Shown: positions 11,603 to 23,448 of the stretch, piece after piece
Layout: every line of letters starts with the position of its first letter
Numbering within the stretch: position 1 is the stretch's first letter
Assembly: GCA_964020975.1 (NCBI GenBank)
Contig: OZ026622.1
Span: 87,841,187 to 87,905,186 of the forward strand
Source: Hermodice carunculata
Taxonomy: Eukaryota; Annelida; Polychaeta; Eunicida; Amphinomidae
Length of the DNA: 64,000 nt
Direction of reading: 5' to 3'
Program-made: the position numbers and the translations under genes
The notes under the pieces: model-generated
What the model saw: the letters and a program-made list of their open reading frames with translations, nothing else
Told to the model about the DNA's origin: nothing
Database searches by the model: none

Positions 11603-13383
11603 GTCCACTGTACCCCATGCACCCTCCTTTCCATTTATCCTTGAAGCTTTGTTTACTTGGGTAAAATGACCAAGACAGGCTCTATTGCCATAAAACCTTG
11701 TGTATCTTACTGAATAGACCTCTGAGCTAAAATGAATGATTCAGTAAATTCTGCTGATTCATAATGTATAGTATTGATCAGGAGCGAACATGTAGAACTT
11801 GCTACATGCCTGTGGGGTATATAACAATGCCATGATCAAAAGATAGAATAAATATATGAATAAAATAAATAAATAGGTAAATAAATAAACATGGGCACTA
11901 AGCAACAGCACAGACATGTTGTTTCATGCTAAATCTTATCATACATATATGCACACGATTTAAATTACAAAAAAGAAATGCTATCATCTGCATTGTAAAA
12001 CCATATTGCAAGAGACAAAAAGAAGCATACATATATGAAAGTGATTTTCCAAGAGTGCCATAGTGAAAATACCATGCACATTGTACCATTTGCAACACTA
12101 CATGCATTGTGGGGTATTTGAAAATATAGTACAGTGCAGATGTGTAAGTCTGCCATACGGCTTTTATCCAATATATTATCCCTTTTACACATCTTTGCAC
12201 TCTTTAGCCCCCCCCCCCCCCCCCATTTTTCTGGTACATGTACAAAAGTTTTGAAGTATTGGAATATGTATATATTTTCTGATGATTTACCAGTTGATAA
12301 AGCTAAAATATTGCAAATTAAGGTCTATAACTCAAGCTCCTTTCAATTGAATTTCTGAAGCACCCAAGGCACCTAAAACGAATAATATGGCATTACTTTT
12401 TGTTTGAATATCCCAGCATCTTTATTTGCCTTCACAGCACAGCATTTTTCATAACTTGTTACAAAACAAAATTGTATCATATAATCATTAATTTGCCCCC
12501 CCCCCCAAAAAAAAACAGAAAACAAAAAAAAACAAAAAGAAAACAAAAACGTATACTATCAATGATTGTTGAATTCTCTTCATCTGTGCTTTATCCCTTT
12601 ACCTAGCCAGTATATATATTAAAGGTTTGCTTCCCCCCCTCCCCCCCCCTGAAAACTGGTGTTTTGTAAATAAGGCAAGACAAATATTCTCAAAGGATCC
12701 AAACACTTGAGATAGCCACTTAAAGTAACCACAAGAGCCCCCCAAAAATACAACTTCTAAAGGAAAATATCACATGAAAAAGGTCACAAACACCAAAAAA
12801 ATACAACTAACTACAGAAATATTGCACATAAAAAAAGGTCACAAAGACCATATGTTGCGGCTCAAAAGAAAATCTACACTGGACATTTATCATTCAGTGT
12901 AAAATAAGTACATGGCAAGCTACGGGAGATGAAATATATTTTTGCTCTACTGGTTATGCCAAACATCTCAACCAGAAAGAAGTATAGATACTGTAAGGAG
13001 TACTTAAGCAATAAGCTATGTGAAACTGTGTATTTGGTTCCTGTCCAGTGGTTGCCATACCTGTATGAACACACGTCTTTAACTCTCAGTCCTGTGCAAA
13101 TTTGATTTTCTTTGTATACAATTTAAACCTATAGATTCTAAATATGAAATTTGACAACCTTTTTTTTCTGCAAGAAAACCTGAGCTGTGGTCATGCAAAA
13201 CATTTTCTTGGCAGTCCTGCAAAACATTTTCTAGGCAGTGCAATTTGCAACAAAGTGTGATACCACTGACCTGTATTATAAGTGTTTGAGACTATGATAA
13301 AAGTTCAAGCTTGAAAAAATTGGAAGTACATTGATTCTGTAGTCTTTCAAATAAATCAGATCCCAGTTAAACATTGTTTTCTT

Positions 13384-13388
<5 letters not shown>
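11603..13388. other. No gene recognised; C tracts and small duplications
   Basis: C tracts near 12210-12225, 12497-12506 and 12631-12649, an A/T-rich AATAAA-like stretch near 11848-11890, a degenerate duplication of about 60 bp at 12729-12850 (CACAAA...ATACAACT...AAAGGTCACAAA) and a 27-bp duplication near 13190-13240 (TGCAAAACATTTTCT). Confidence 0.6.

Positions 13389-13455
<67 letters not shown>
13389..13455. repeat. (AC)n microsatellite
   Basis: About 33 uninterrupted AC units. Confidence 0.97.
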
Positions 13456-13462
<7 letters not shown>

Positions 13463-13661
13463 ACCTGTCTATAAATTTGATTTAATTTCAGAGAGAACTG
13501 TGAAGTTAATTACCACAGCTACAAAACTGGCTTTTAAATCATAAAGTCCCATAAAGATGACTAAAAGATATAAAGTACAGTAATTCCACCTTCTCTCTAT
13601 CATACCTCACACATAAAAGGACATTTCATCAGTGGTTTATTTCTTACCACCTCTTGGACCT

Positions 13662-13888
13662 ATAACTCTTTTGTGCCAAGTTTTGGTTGAATCAACAGCT
13701 TCCTCAGCACACTTAACTCTTTCAGTGCCACATTTTGGGCTGAGTCAACAGCTTTCCTTAGTGTGCTTTGGGCATAATGTACCTTAAGCATGCCAAACAA
13801 TGCTGTTGACCTGGACTATTATATTCTGTGTAACTAAAAGCATGCTGGAACTGGAACGAATCACTTGCAGACCTGTGCCATGAAAAGT
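13662..13888 (+). mobile_element. Two family B left portions in tandem
   Basis: A first B left end (TAACTCTTTTGTGCCAAG with ACAGCTTCCTCAGC) is directly followed at 13710 by a second, TTAACTCTTTCAGTGCC, which continues through the hairpin (GAGTCAACAGCTTTCC ... GCTGTTGACCTGG) and ACTATTATATTCTGTGTAA. The right end of the second copy is lost before the D element. Confidence 0.75.
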
Positions 13889-14049
13889 CAGGGCTGTCCA
13901 ACTGGAGCACTGTAGCAAAATTTTGCTACAGTGCTCTTCAAAATTGCAACAAATTTTCTCAAAAATAAGTGTTTCTTATGTAAAGAAGTGGAAAAAATGC
14001 TACAAGTGAAGAAAATTTTGCTACAGAGATTTTCAGCTGGACAGCACTG
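13889..14049. mobile_element. Element D, hAT-like MITE, 161 bp
   Basis: Ends CAGGGCTGTCCAACTG and the inverted CAGCTGGACAGCACTG (14/16 match), flanked by the direct repeat AAAGT on both sides. Just inside the left end is a perfect 30-bp palindrome at 13906-13935 (centre GCAAAATTTTGC), echoed near the right end by ATTTTGCTACAGAG. CAG...CTG ends suggest hAT; the 5-bp target is short for that superfamily. Confidence 0.7.
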
Positions 14050-14079
14050 AAAGTAGTATGGGTGGGGGTTTCTGTTCCA

Positions 14080-14323
14080 TCCATTAACTCTTAAAGTGCC
14101 AACTGTGACTTACGTCCAACTACTTAAAATGAACGGTTCTGAATTATAAAACGAGCACTTAATTTATATTTCTTATGAAAAGACCTTGCATTGAAGTACA
14201 AGCATGTTTTTTGTTGTTTTTTTTAAAAAAAACAAGGAACATGAATCTGGCATTCTTATCTTAATTCAGCACAATTTGTCTCAATTAGTTCAATTTCAGT
14301 CACAGTTGGCACTGAAAGAGTTA
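14080..14323. mobile_element. Family B derivative with two right ends (inverted)
   Basis: The left edge TTAACTCTTAAAGTGCCAAC is the complement of the B right end, and the right edge GTTGGCACTGAAAGAGTTAA is that right end itself. Internal sequence on both sides (GAATTATAA / CTTAATTCAG) extends the symmetry. So this copy is a foldback of two B right halves rather than a normal B. Confidence 0.7.
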
Positions 14324-14572
14324 ATGCACCCAACAGGCAACAAGGTAAGCTGTTGACCTGGACCATTCTAATGGTCTCTGTCGTTGCATTTATGCTGGTA
14401 CTTGAATAAAAGGTTGGTTTACAAAGAATAATAATCTAGCTGTACATTCAAAGCATACAAAAATTTGTTAAACCTATATTTTTTTTACTCGTCTGGTACT
14501 TTCAATTTTTTTGCCCGTCAGTGGTCTTGCTTGGTGTTTTTATTTGTCAAAACTAGCAATGAAAGAATTAAA
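14320..14572 (+). mobile_element. Family B partial copy
   Basis: Shares the TTAA of the preceding copy, then shows AAGCTGTTGACCTGGACC, ATGCTGGTACTTGAATAAA and ends GCAATGAAAGAATTAA. The left hairpin arm is missing. Confidence 0.65.
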
Positions 14573-14766
14573 ACAAGAATTTGGTCACAATTTCTTTTGT
14601 GTTGCATGGTACTGCCTGCTGTTTAAGACCACCCCTACTGTCAGCAAAATGTGCTTACATAGTGACCTGTTCTAAAGATCACATACCATACAGTAGGCCA
14701 CATCTTTTTGAGAACACCTTTTTTGGCCATTACAGTCTATTTCTTCTAACAAATTCACCTGTGTTT

Positions 14767-14974
14767 TTAACCCCTTCAGTGACAAATTTGGAACTGAGTC
14801 AACAGCTTTCCTCAGTGCACATTATGTGCTGAGGAAGCTGTTGACCTGGGGTATTCTCTCTGGAACTATAGGCAAACTGGTACTTGAATGAAAGGTCTTC
14901 TTATGAGGAAAACGAATCTGGGATTCAGACTTAAGAAAATCAACTTTAGATGTGATTGGCACTGAAAGGGTTAA
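14767..14974 (+). mobile_element. Family B TTAA MITE, nearly whole
   Basis: TTAA ends with CCCCTTCAGTG at the left and GGCACTGAAAGGG at the right. Hairpin arms CAACAGCTTTCCTCAGTGCA / TGCTGAGGAAGCTGTTGA, then the standard B right arm (ACTATAGGCAAACTGGTACT). Confidence 0.85.
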
Positions 14975-15211
14975 GACTACCTCCATCCATACTACTGTAT
15001 ACGTGTGTGACTAATAAGTTCCATGTGCTTATCTCACATTTACCTGCATATCGTATGACTTCTCAAGTATGTCCCTCTTAAGACACCTGGCTGTTGCTCT
15101 TTAAAATGAAACTTTTTTTTACCCCATTTGGTGACACCTCTCAATTTACAAGGTGTTATATGGCACTTAGCTTCTGCAGCAATCACCAAGACATAAATGA
15201 TCATGAAATGC

Positions 15212-15445
15212 TTAACTCTTTTACTGCCAACAGTTTTCCTTAGCATGCTTTGGGTGAACTGCCCACAAAGCATACCGAGGAAAGCTGTTGACCTGGACTA
15301 TTATATTCTCTGTAACTACAGGCATGCTGGTACATGAACGAAAGGTCTTTTTACAAGGAATATTAATCTAGCACCCTTGTTATAATTCAGAACTGTTCAC
15401 TTTAGGTAGTTAAACTTTTGTCTCTGATGGCAATGAACGAGTTAA
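15212..15445 (+). mobile_element. Family B TTAA MITE, nearly whole
   Basis: Starts TTAACTCTTTTACTGCC and ends AATGAACGAGTTAA. Hairpin with arms GTTTTCCTTAGCATGCTTTG and the imperfect complement (CAAAGCATACCGAGGAAAGC), then GTTGACCTGGACTATTATAT and the common right arm. Confidence 0.85.
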
Positions 15446-18221
15446 TGGATGGAACAGAAAATCCCAACCCATACAGCTATATATGAATTGATATAAATAA
15501 TAGGAAATAGACTAGTGCTGGCAATTTATCAGTGACTGATGTGCCAGTGTTTTGTCTGGTATCGTTAACAATTAAAATTTGCACATCTGTTACGACACTT
15601 AAAACTATTTTATCATTTTACAACCACAGATAATAAAATGGTTCATCATTCTATTAATCATCCTTCATGGTTCAATTTTTTCCACTAATTTTGATGATTA
15701 ATCAACATTATAGCACTTTAGGAAAAATAATGCTGTGCACAAGTGTCCAATGAGACATTTTGTCCTGACTGATAACCCGGACTGAGAAGTCGACCCCCAT
15801 CCTTGAGGTGAAAGAGAAGCATCGAGAGTCAAGCCAACTTTGCACCTGATTTAGTCTTCCTCTGTAATGATCACCATTACAATATATCGTAGTAAACTTG
15901 GATTCCAGGAAGAAAGAACCTTTTAATCTAAATAAGATTGAAAAAAAGCTTCCTCGATTCCATAACCCACTCTAAAACAGCCATGGCAATATCCAATAGC
16001 TGCTTCCTATGGTAAAATATCCACCCCTGAAATGACACAAAGTTCATGTTACCCATCCAGTGTCTTAAAACATGAGTTTGGGGTATAATAACCACTCTGT
16101 TGGGCTGAACTCAAGAACAGGGCACATGATCTCTGACCTGGCGCTGGTGTCCAACATAATGAGGTTAGAAATCACAATCGTGTATGGCCCCAAGTCCACA
16201 GTGTGAGAATTTATCGATTTTTCTCCAAGAGTGTAATTGCCACCTACTATAAATACAAGATCAGCAGCACATGGCAGCCAATGTGTTGTACACTACAGTG
16301 TGGGCCCAAAATCATATTCGCTTGTTTACAGTGTGAAGCTGCACTGCCCATCTCCTCCGTGTATTGAAATTGTGCATGGGACAAGCCATTGATTCTCCCA
16401 GCACTGGGCGAGGTGCTGTGTGTATGTGTATCGTATAAAATGCACCATTTCTTCACTTCCAATGGCATCTCATTATTTTGAACTATGGGATGATTTGCAT
16501 GCAGATTGAGCATATTCGGGTGTATCACATTCTATGTTCAATGTATTAAATAAATATACACAATGCATCTATTTTAATACCGATCCTGCCTTATTGTTTG
16601 CAACACTGAGCTGCATATAGAACTTGCAAATAAACTGTTTTGTTCAGCTTCAGTTTGACAACAAAATTTTGATGCTAACTGTAGGCCTACTTGAAATGTC
16701 AAGCCTCTCAAATATATAGTTTAACCACAAAATGCAATACTAAGATGAACAATGAAATAGGAGTCACATCCTTATCACTGACTAAAAACCATTGTGGACA
16801 TGTTATTTTGACCCTAGATTAGGTCGTTTTTGTAATGTCATTTAAGCAAGCCACAAAATCAGTTTATTTCACACTTTTGCCGCTTTGTAAATGAGTTTCA
16901 TTGGATGTTTATCTTCCAGTTTCAGACACAATTCCACGTTTTAATTGATGCAATAAAATAGGCCAGTTCTCTTGAAGTACATGAACTTTATTAGTTTAAT
17001 CAAAATTTTGTGCACATGGCATATTAAATATATGTAACAATCAAAATGATTACATTTCAACAAATTATCATAACACTTGTGTCTATAAAATTAATATCCT
17101 TCTAATAAATTACATCTATCCTACATCAACCTACACAGAAAGCCATTAAATCTGCACTGGCTGCTTGTCCATTAAGCATGGATATAAATGTTAAAAGACT
17201 GTGAATTTATGTTTCTATGCAGTTTATTTATGTTTGAGTTGTTCTACACGCTCAGAATAGTTAATAGGCCATAAATGTACTTGCATGGGTAGGCTTTGAA
17301 ATCAAATGTGAGATATCCATAATCATACATCACACCAAGTGCTTGACCCAATTAACGGTGTCAGTAAGGAATTTACGTAAACAAGAGGGCATCTGGATGA
17401 GTGTCTGCACACTGTGCTGGGCAACCATCCATTTTCACAGAATTTCAATACATTCAGTAAATACTGTGCAGTCATACCTTGTGTATGTGACCACAAGACA
17501 GGTCAACTGTCCTCTCCGGTCACACTTTGTTGCCCCCCCCCCCACTCCTTTGTAAAAGTTATACAAAGTGAAAGACCACCAACTGGGTGGGTGATGATGT
17601 GTGTGTGTGTGGGGGGGGGAGCTTGGCTGATGGATTGGCCATATGCAGTGCTTGTATCCAAATAGCCAAGAGTTTCTTCTTCACACAATAGACTGACAAA
17701 ACAAAAACAAACAGGATCACCACATTTTTCTTCACTTAGGGCTGCAGTGTTGACAGACAAAAAGCAAACAAGTTTTGCAATTGTAAATTTGCACCAAATG
17801 TTTAGAGTATAACCAATGTGAGTATTTTTTTGTTTTTCTTGTTTTTTGTTTTGTTTGAAAAAGCTCTTGACGATAAGCAGATTCTAGGCCTGGCAGCCGA
17901 ATTTGGTGCACCTAATAAAAGATAGCTGGACAAAAGAATGATACATAATTGTATCTATTGTAGAGTACAGTGGTCCCCCTCTTGTAAGCCCCCCCTCCCC
18001 ATGAGATGAATGAAAAAGGCAAGCTGAATTCCACTTTCCTTTTCTTCTGAAAGAAGACGACCATGAAACTATGTCATTAGTAAGCATCGTAACTTTTTTC
18101 CACTGGTAATGATGGCAACTGCTCTACTTTTCATAAGTAACCATAAGAAAAGTTTTCACCCCTTCCTAAGCCAAACAGTCATTTTCCCATGTGCAGAAAT
18201 TAATGTAAGTACTTTCATATA
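15446..18221. other. No gene recognised; one F fragment
   Basis: Mostly unique AT-rich DNA. A family F left end (CAGTGGTCCCCCTCTTGTAA) lies at 17969-17988 with no matching right end. C and G runs at about 17534-17543 and 17610-17619. Confidence 0.6.
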
Positions 18222-18374
18222 CAGTGAAATCTACCTATTAAGACCATCTATGGGACTGAAAAATGTGGTTTAGGAATATCATTTGATTAAGGATGAACAA
18301 AAACAGGATACTAAATTAGTAGTATTAATATAGAAATGATATCTTAAAGGTGTTCATGATTAGATATTCCGCTG
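18222..18374 (+). mobile_element. Family G MITE, unit 1 of a tandem trio
   Basis: Begins CAGTGAAATCTACCTATTAA and ends AGATATTCCGCTG, followed by TA. Contains AAGACCATCTATGGGACTG and AATATAGAAATGATATCTT, both repeated in units 2 and 3. Confidence 0.75.
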
Positions 18375-18376
18375 TA

Positions 18377-18555
18377 GGCTGGAATATCTATTTAGACCAC
18401 AAAAGGGACTGAAAAAGGTGGTCTTATTAGGGAGTGTTCTTAGTAGAATAGGGATAGAATTTAATTTGGAACAAACAAAAAACATGATTGCGAATTGGCA
18501 GTCTTTAATATTGAAATGATCTTTAAAGAGGTGGTCTTCATTGGAGATTCTTCTG
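18377..18555 (+). mobile_element. Family G MITE, unit 2 of a tandem trio
   Basis: Begins GGCTGGAATATCTATTTAGA straight after a TA shared with unit 1 and ends GGAGATTCTTCTG. Internal GGTGGTCTTATTAGGGA and TTTAATATTGAAATGATCTT repeat the unit plan. Confidence 0.75.
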
Positions 18556-18557
18556 TG

Positions 18558-18722
18558 CAGCAGAATCTCTGATTAAGACCACTTCCATAAAGAGTCATTT
18601 TCTATATTAAAAGACCGTAATATACAGTTTTGTTTTTGTTGATCCTTAATAATTTAATTCTATCACCTGTTAAGGCCATTTTTTTCAGTGCATTGTGTGG
18701 CCTTTGTGGACAGATTCCACTG
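18558..18722 (+). mobile_element. Family G MITE, unit 3 of a tandem trio
   Basis: Begins CAGCAGAATCTCTGATTAAG after a TG dinucleotide and ends GTGGACAGATTCCACTG followed by TA. Internal order is complementary in part to units 1 and 2 (AAAGACCGTAATATACAG, GTTGATCCTTAATAATT), so its body is inverted relative to unit 1 while its ends are the same. Confidence 0.7.
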
Positions 18723-19883
18723 TACTTCTTTGCAGTCTTCACCATCTTTGTTGGAGCAAAGTAATTTCCCCCACATTGAGTATAAATGTATGCAGCTTTT
18801 GGTCATTTCTCTCCCCAGCCTTGCAGAAATATTGACAAATATTCACACTTTAACATAGAAGTACAATTCTTGGGTCAAACTTTGATGATATAGTTTTTCA
18901 TAGCATGACCAGCTAAAGTGCAATTTTGTACAAACCATCAAGCTTACATTTTACACATCAAAATCTCTACTGTGAAAACATTACTCAAGCGCAATCAGAG
19001 ATCACTGAGGAAGATCCAAGGAGCACTCAACTCCCAATCTGAACCTGTGAAGGCAGCTTAACTTGCAGACCAGCTGTCACAGGCTGAGAAACTGTACATT
19101 AATGGGCAGGAATAGTATTATTTACACACGTCAGCCCTTTTTTAAAAAGTTTGATTTAATGCCTTTTGGTTCATTCTAATTGAAAAGAAGACTGCAGTCT
19201 GTGTGACTTGAATAAATGGCTAACTTGAGTCTAGCAAGGTGTCATTCAAGCAACACCCAAAATCATAAAACAACTGTCATTAATAGACCTGCGATGGGAG
19301 CTGACCCAGTGCCTCCAGCCTAAAATGATAATGAAAAGTTTCTTGGAAGACATACACATATATATATATTTATGCCTGTGGCACTGTCCTTGCGGCAAAA
19401 CAACACCTTACCTATGGCACTGAGCTGAACCATGAAATTGTGTCCTCCCAATGTACAGTTGAAATAGTCATTTTGGGCCAATGTCATGTACAATATACGT
19501 ACATCACTTGAAGTAGTGCCAAGGATTTTTACAGCACATATATACTCTTTTGATAATTCAAATTCACCAGTTTCCTTGTACCATTTTTTTTTGGGGGGGG
19601 GGGAGGTGGGGAGAGGAGGTAATCAAAGAAATACCTAAAATAGGGCCATTTTCATCTAAATGTACTTCAACAAAAAATTTCAATATGCTTTGACCATGAA
19701 TGTGGCTGAACAACACTTGCACACACTGTGTCTGGGTCACACACATCTCAATCAAGCAGTGGAGACCACTCTGTCATAAGAGGGACTATCAGAACTTCTA
19801 ACCAGAATCATGCCCCTAATATTCTCAGTGATTTTGCAAAGTCTGGCATTTTCATGCAACAGTTGTCATAGAAGCAGTTTTGA
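18723..19883. other. No gene recognised
   Basis: Unique-looking DNA with a short (TA)n near 19360-19370 and a T/G run near 19587-19603. Confidence 0.6.
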
Positions 19884-20116
19884 ATCTTTCCCTGCCAAAT
19901 TTTGCACTAAGTCAACAGCTTTGCTTAGTGTGCATTGGGCATAGTGCACGCCGAGAAAAGCTGTTGACCTGGGATACTCTCTGGAACTATAGGCATGCTG
20001 GTACTTGAATGAAAGGTCTTTTCAAGAGGAATACGAATCTGGGATCTTAATGATAATTCAGACTAGTTTGACTTTAGTAGATTGACTTTGGTGGTGATTG
20101 GCACTGAAAGAGTTAA
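19884..20116 (+). mobile_element. Family B TTAA MITE, left terminus eroded
   Basis: TCTTTCCCTGCCAAATTTTG near the left, GTCAACAGCTTTGCTTAG / AAAAGCTGTTGACC hairpin, TATAGGCATGCTGGTACTTG in the right arm and GATTGGCACTGAAAGAGTTAA at the right end. Confidence 0.8.
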
Positions 20117-20320
20117 GATGACTTGCCATGCAATACATAAATCACCGACTTTTATACTGGACTCTTATACTTGACCAAATCCTTTCAGTGCTGATCATAA
20201 CAAAAGTTGTTGGTGCTCACCTGTGGTATTATAAGGATTCTAGATTTAAATTTTATGTCAAACAAAAACATTTTTATTCAAGTACAATGCCAATATTTGG
20301 GAGAAGAATAAACAATTTTC

Positions 20321-20391
20321 AAGGTGAACAGTTTTCTCAGCATACTTTGGTCCATTTCACCCAAAGTATTGAGGAAAACTGCTGACCCAGT
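20321..20391. repeat. Isolated family B hairpin remnant
   Basis: CAGTTTTCTCAGCATACTTTGG pairs with the later CCAAAGTATTGAGGAAAACTG through a loop of about 10 bases, resembling the B hairpin without clear MITE ends. Confidence 0.65.
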
Positions 20392-20661
20392 CAAAGGCTG
20401 AACAGTGAAACATTTAATACTCTTTTTGTCAATATATGAAAATACAATCATTAGTATCAAATGAAGAAAACAAGATTTTTGACAGCCAGAAGTGACAAAT
20501 GTGGTCGTAACCACTGGCTCCCAAATCAGCTAGTCCTGCTACTCTATTCAGTTGCTGCTCTCAGTCAAGTGTGTTAACTGTTTGAGTTCCACAGTCAAGT
20601 AGTATAACCACCCTATTTTGTTGCAACTCTCAGTGGCATTCACTAGCTCAACATTTACTTT

Positions 20662-20775
20662 CCTTAACTCTTTCATTGCCAAGTCATTAGTGCTCTGAAT
20701 TGACATAATAATACTTGATGTGTCTTATTGGTAAACTGTCCTTTCGTTCAAGCACCAGCGCGCCTACAATAGGTA
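20662..20775 (-). mobile_element. Family B right-end fragment
   Basis: TTAACTCTTTCATTGCCAAG at the left is a B terminus; CTTTCGTTCAAGCACCAGC further in is the complement of the B right arm. The rest of the element is absent. Confidence 0.65.
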
Positions 20776-20850
20776 CAGTCACAATCAGCTAGTTCATGTG
20801 GGTTCTCCATAGAGGGCTCTGTAGGCAGGCTGGCTAGGTGTGTGCATGTA

Positions 20851-21578
20851 GGTAGAAAGGGGTGGAGGAACAACTGTGGAATACACACAAGTTTTATGAG
20901 CCACTATCCCATTAAGCGCCTTTGAACTTCCAAGGCGTGCTGCCTGATAAGCCAGCCCTCTGATGTCAATGTGCGTTACTGCTGTAATGGCCGAAGGTTG
21001 ATCGGAAACCTAACATGCTTTGCGAGGGTTTTATTTTTATCAAGAGTAGCTCTTCTTATGGTAGAGGTAAAGAAAACGGCTCCATGTGTATGATGTTTAT
21101 GTACCTATCTTTCTCTTGACAAAAGCTTTCTAAAGGTGTTTGAATGGGAAGAATCGGATGATTTTACCCAAATTCTGACGATTCTGCTGAAAGTGCGTAC
21201 TTTAAATAACAGCGAGAAATGGCATTTATCTAAGAGTTTTAGCGATCAAAAGTCTACTATCCATTATGTTGCTGTCCTCGAAACTATGTGGGCTATTTGA
21301 ACTGTTAGTGTGGGGAAGTCGAGTTTTAATCATGAAAATATGGTACTTTCGCATCTCCATGCAAGCATTTTAGCATGTGTTGTAGTGGAACATACAGCAA
21401 CGGATTAGTTGAGTATGGGCCAAAATGGGTCACCGAACCATTCTGCTGTCTGCATCAGCTCTGTGTATACCACTTATTATCACAGGCTGGTGAGATATGA
21501 TAATCTGATCTTAATCAGTGGCCCTGATTAAGATGTGACTTAAAATATTCTCCAGTTGTTCCTCCACCCCTTTCTACC
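20851..21578. mobile_element. Element L: 728-bp DNA transposon with perfect 26-bp TIRs
   Basis: The 26 bases at 20851-20876 (GGTAGAAAGG then GGTGGAGGAA then CAACTG) are the exact reverse complement of 21553-21578. The match continues outward by one more base and then, after one mismatch, by CATG on both sides (20845-20848 and 21581-21584), so either the TIR is longer or CATG is the duplicated target. The interior has no long open frame and is richer in CpG than its surroundings. Superfamily not assigned. The perfect termini suggest a young insertion; I see no second copy here. Confidence 0.8.
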
Positions 21579-21827
21579 TCCATGGTACGTGTATTTCCAT
21601 TAGTTTCCACTGTAATTTGCACCTAAGTAGCTTTAAAAACCACTGTACCTGGAAGCACCAAATTTCTTGTGGTAAATGGTATATAATTAAAATACTCGTG
21701 TAAATTTGGTAACTTGTGCTGCAAAACTATTCAATGAATGTTACTTTAACATAAAATCTAATAGGAATACACACCTCTAGCCTACAAGAATGCTGTATAT
21801 TGGGTTGTATATTCAGCCAAATACACT

Positions 21828-21900
21828 AACAAGAGGCCTTCATATAGGCATCGCCTGTTGGCCAATTGTTTTTGCAATAAATATGTTTAAACCAACAATT
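21828..21900 (+). repeat. Family N repeat, copy 1
   Basis: ACAAGAGGCCTTCATATAGG, then CCTGTTGGCCAATTGTTTTT and AATAAATATGTTTAAACCAA. The same order occurs at 24434-24515 and 41567-41645. Confidence 0.6.
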
Positions 21901-21944
21901 GCTAATTGCAACCTGTCCTATTGCAGAGACCATGTGAATAGTCC

Positions 21945-22026
21945 ACGTCAACAGCTTTCCTTGAAACACTTAGGGCACAAGGAAGCTGTGGGATTTCAGT
22001 CATGACTTGGTACTATAAGAGTTAAC
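21945..22026 (+). mobile_element. Family B shortened copy
   Basis: GTCAACAGCTTTCCTTG ... CAAGGAAGCTGTG hairpin followed by CTTGGTACTATAAGAGTTAA. The right arm is mostly deleted. Confidence 0.6.
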
Positions 22027-23448
22027 AGCAAAGTGAAAAATAAACACATTGTATCAAGAAATAAGTAAATACATTGTATCAAGAAAAAAGTTTCCTGGGC
22101 TTGGTGCATTAGAGGAGTATTACATGGACATGTGTAATCTCTGCTTGTCTATGGGTTTTTGCAGAGTTTGGTTTTGGTTTTTCGTCAGCTGAAAAGGATC
22201 TAAAAACCATGTGGCAAACCTCAGCCAGCCATGTGCTGATTGCTATCACAGCTTGAAATATCCTGCAATGACAAGTTAATAATGGTTCAATTATAAACTG
22301 TGAATTTATGCCAACTGATTGTATTACATTTACACTGATGGTCCATGTCTTGAATCTGGGTCATAAAACTACAGACCCAAATAAAATAACCGGGTAACCT
22401 ACTCTTCTGTATCAAGTATCAAATGTAGTCTGACTTTGGTATATATATTTGTAAGTATAATATAAACTATGCCAAAAGCCATTGCAAATACTTTTTATCC
22501 AAGTGACTGTAACAACCCAGTTTTTAGTGTTCTGCCAAAGTTCTTAGTTAGATTGAGGTTTCGAATTTTGTCTGAATAATATTGACTGGATTTACCATGT
22601 GGCCGACATGATTTTCCAGACTGAAGTCATATTACCCTTTGGCCAGCGATAGCCTGCATCAGTACAACAATGCACAACGGATACTTCCTCACATTTACAA
22701 AAATAATTTCTCGTGCATAGCATCCTGATATCACATATTGAACGAAGATCAGTAATACTTCATCTGCAAGAGCCTGACCTCTACGACTAGCTCAATGTTT
22801 ACACAAGGAAGCCCTTTCTCTTATTGTGATGGCCTCCACATTCTGCCAGTGGAAACTCTGTCCACTATTGATCTCTTAATATACCTGCCAGCCTGCCAGC
22901 CAGCCAGCCAGGCTGACCAGCCACCAACATCCAAATCAATTATCCATCCCCAGTTAATTATTAATTTGCCTGCTACAATCTGTGATTTGCATCCCCATAT
23001 GTTGCCCATTTCCATCAATTATCTCTGATTTGTTAATTATTAATTGGCCAGCCACATCCCTGTCTGGTATTAAGTGGGTAATTATAAAAGGGTTGATTGG
23101 GGGGTGGGGTGGATGCTGGATAGAAGGAAAGCAGAGCGGGGTGAAATCACCACCTTGACCTCAGCTACAATGGTAGATGCATTCTTCATGTTCTCATTAT
23201 GGGCATCATCTCTTCCTTTCCCCAGAGGCACATCACTAAGCCAGACCCACTGGTCTTAACACTTAAACATTGCCATGCATCACTTCATAATGGCTTCCAT
23301 ATAGAACTCTCTCCCGCATAAATAAATCAGCAACTCAACTGGCCAATCAATGGGCAAAATTAGGCCACTATAAACAGTGAAGGACTTAGATAAGCCATTT
23401 GGTAAGGCGATGTTCCAAAAAACCAACTAAATAATAAAAGCATACACA
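22027..23448. other. No gene recognised
   Basis: AT-rich DNA. A short degenerate (CAGC)n lies at about 22886-22921 and a small AATTATTAATT inverted pattern at about 22950-23050. Confidence 0.6.
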
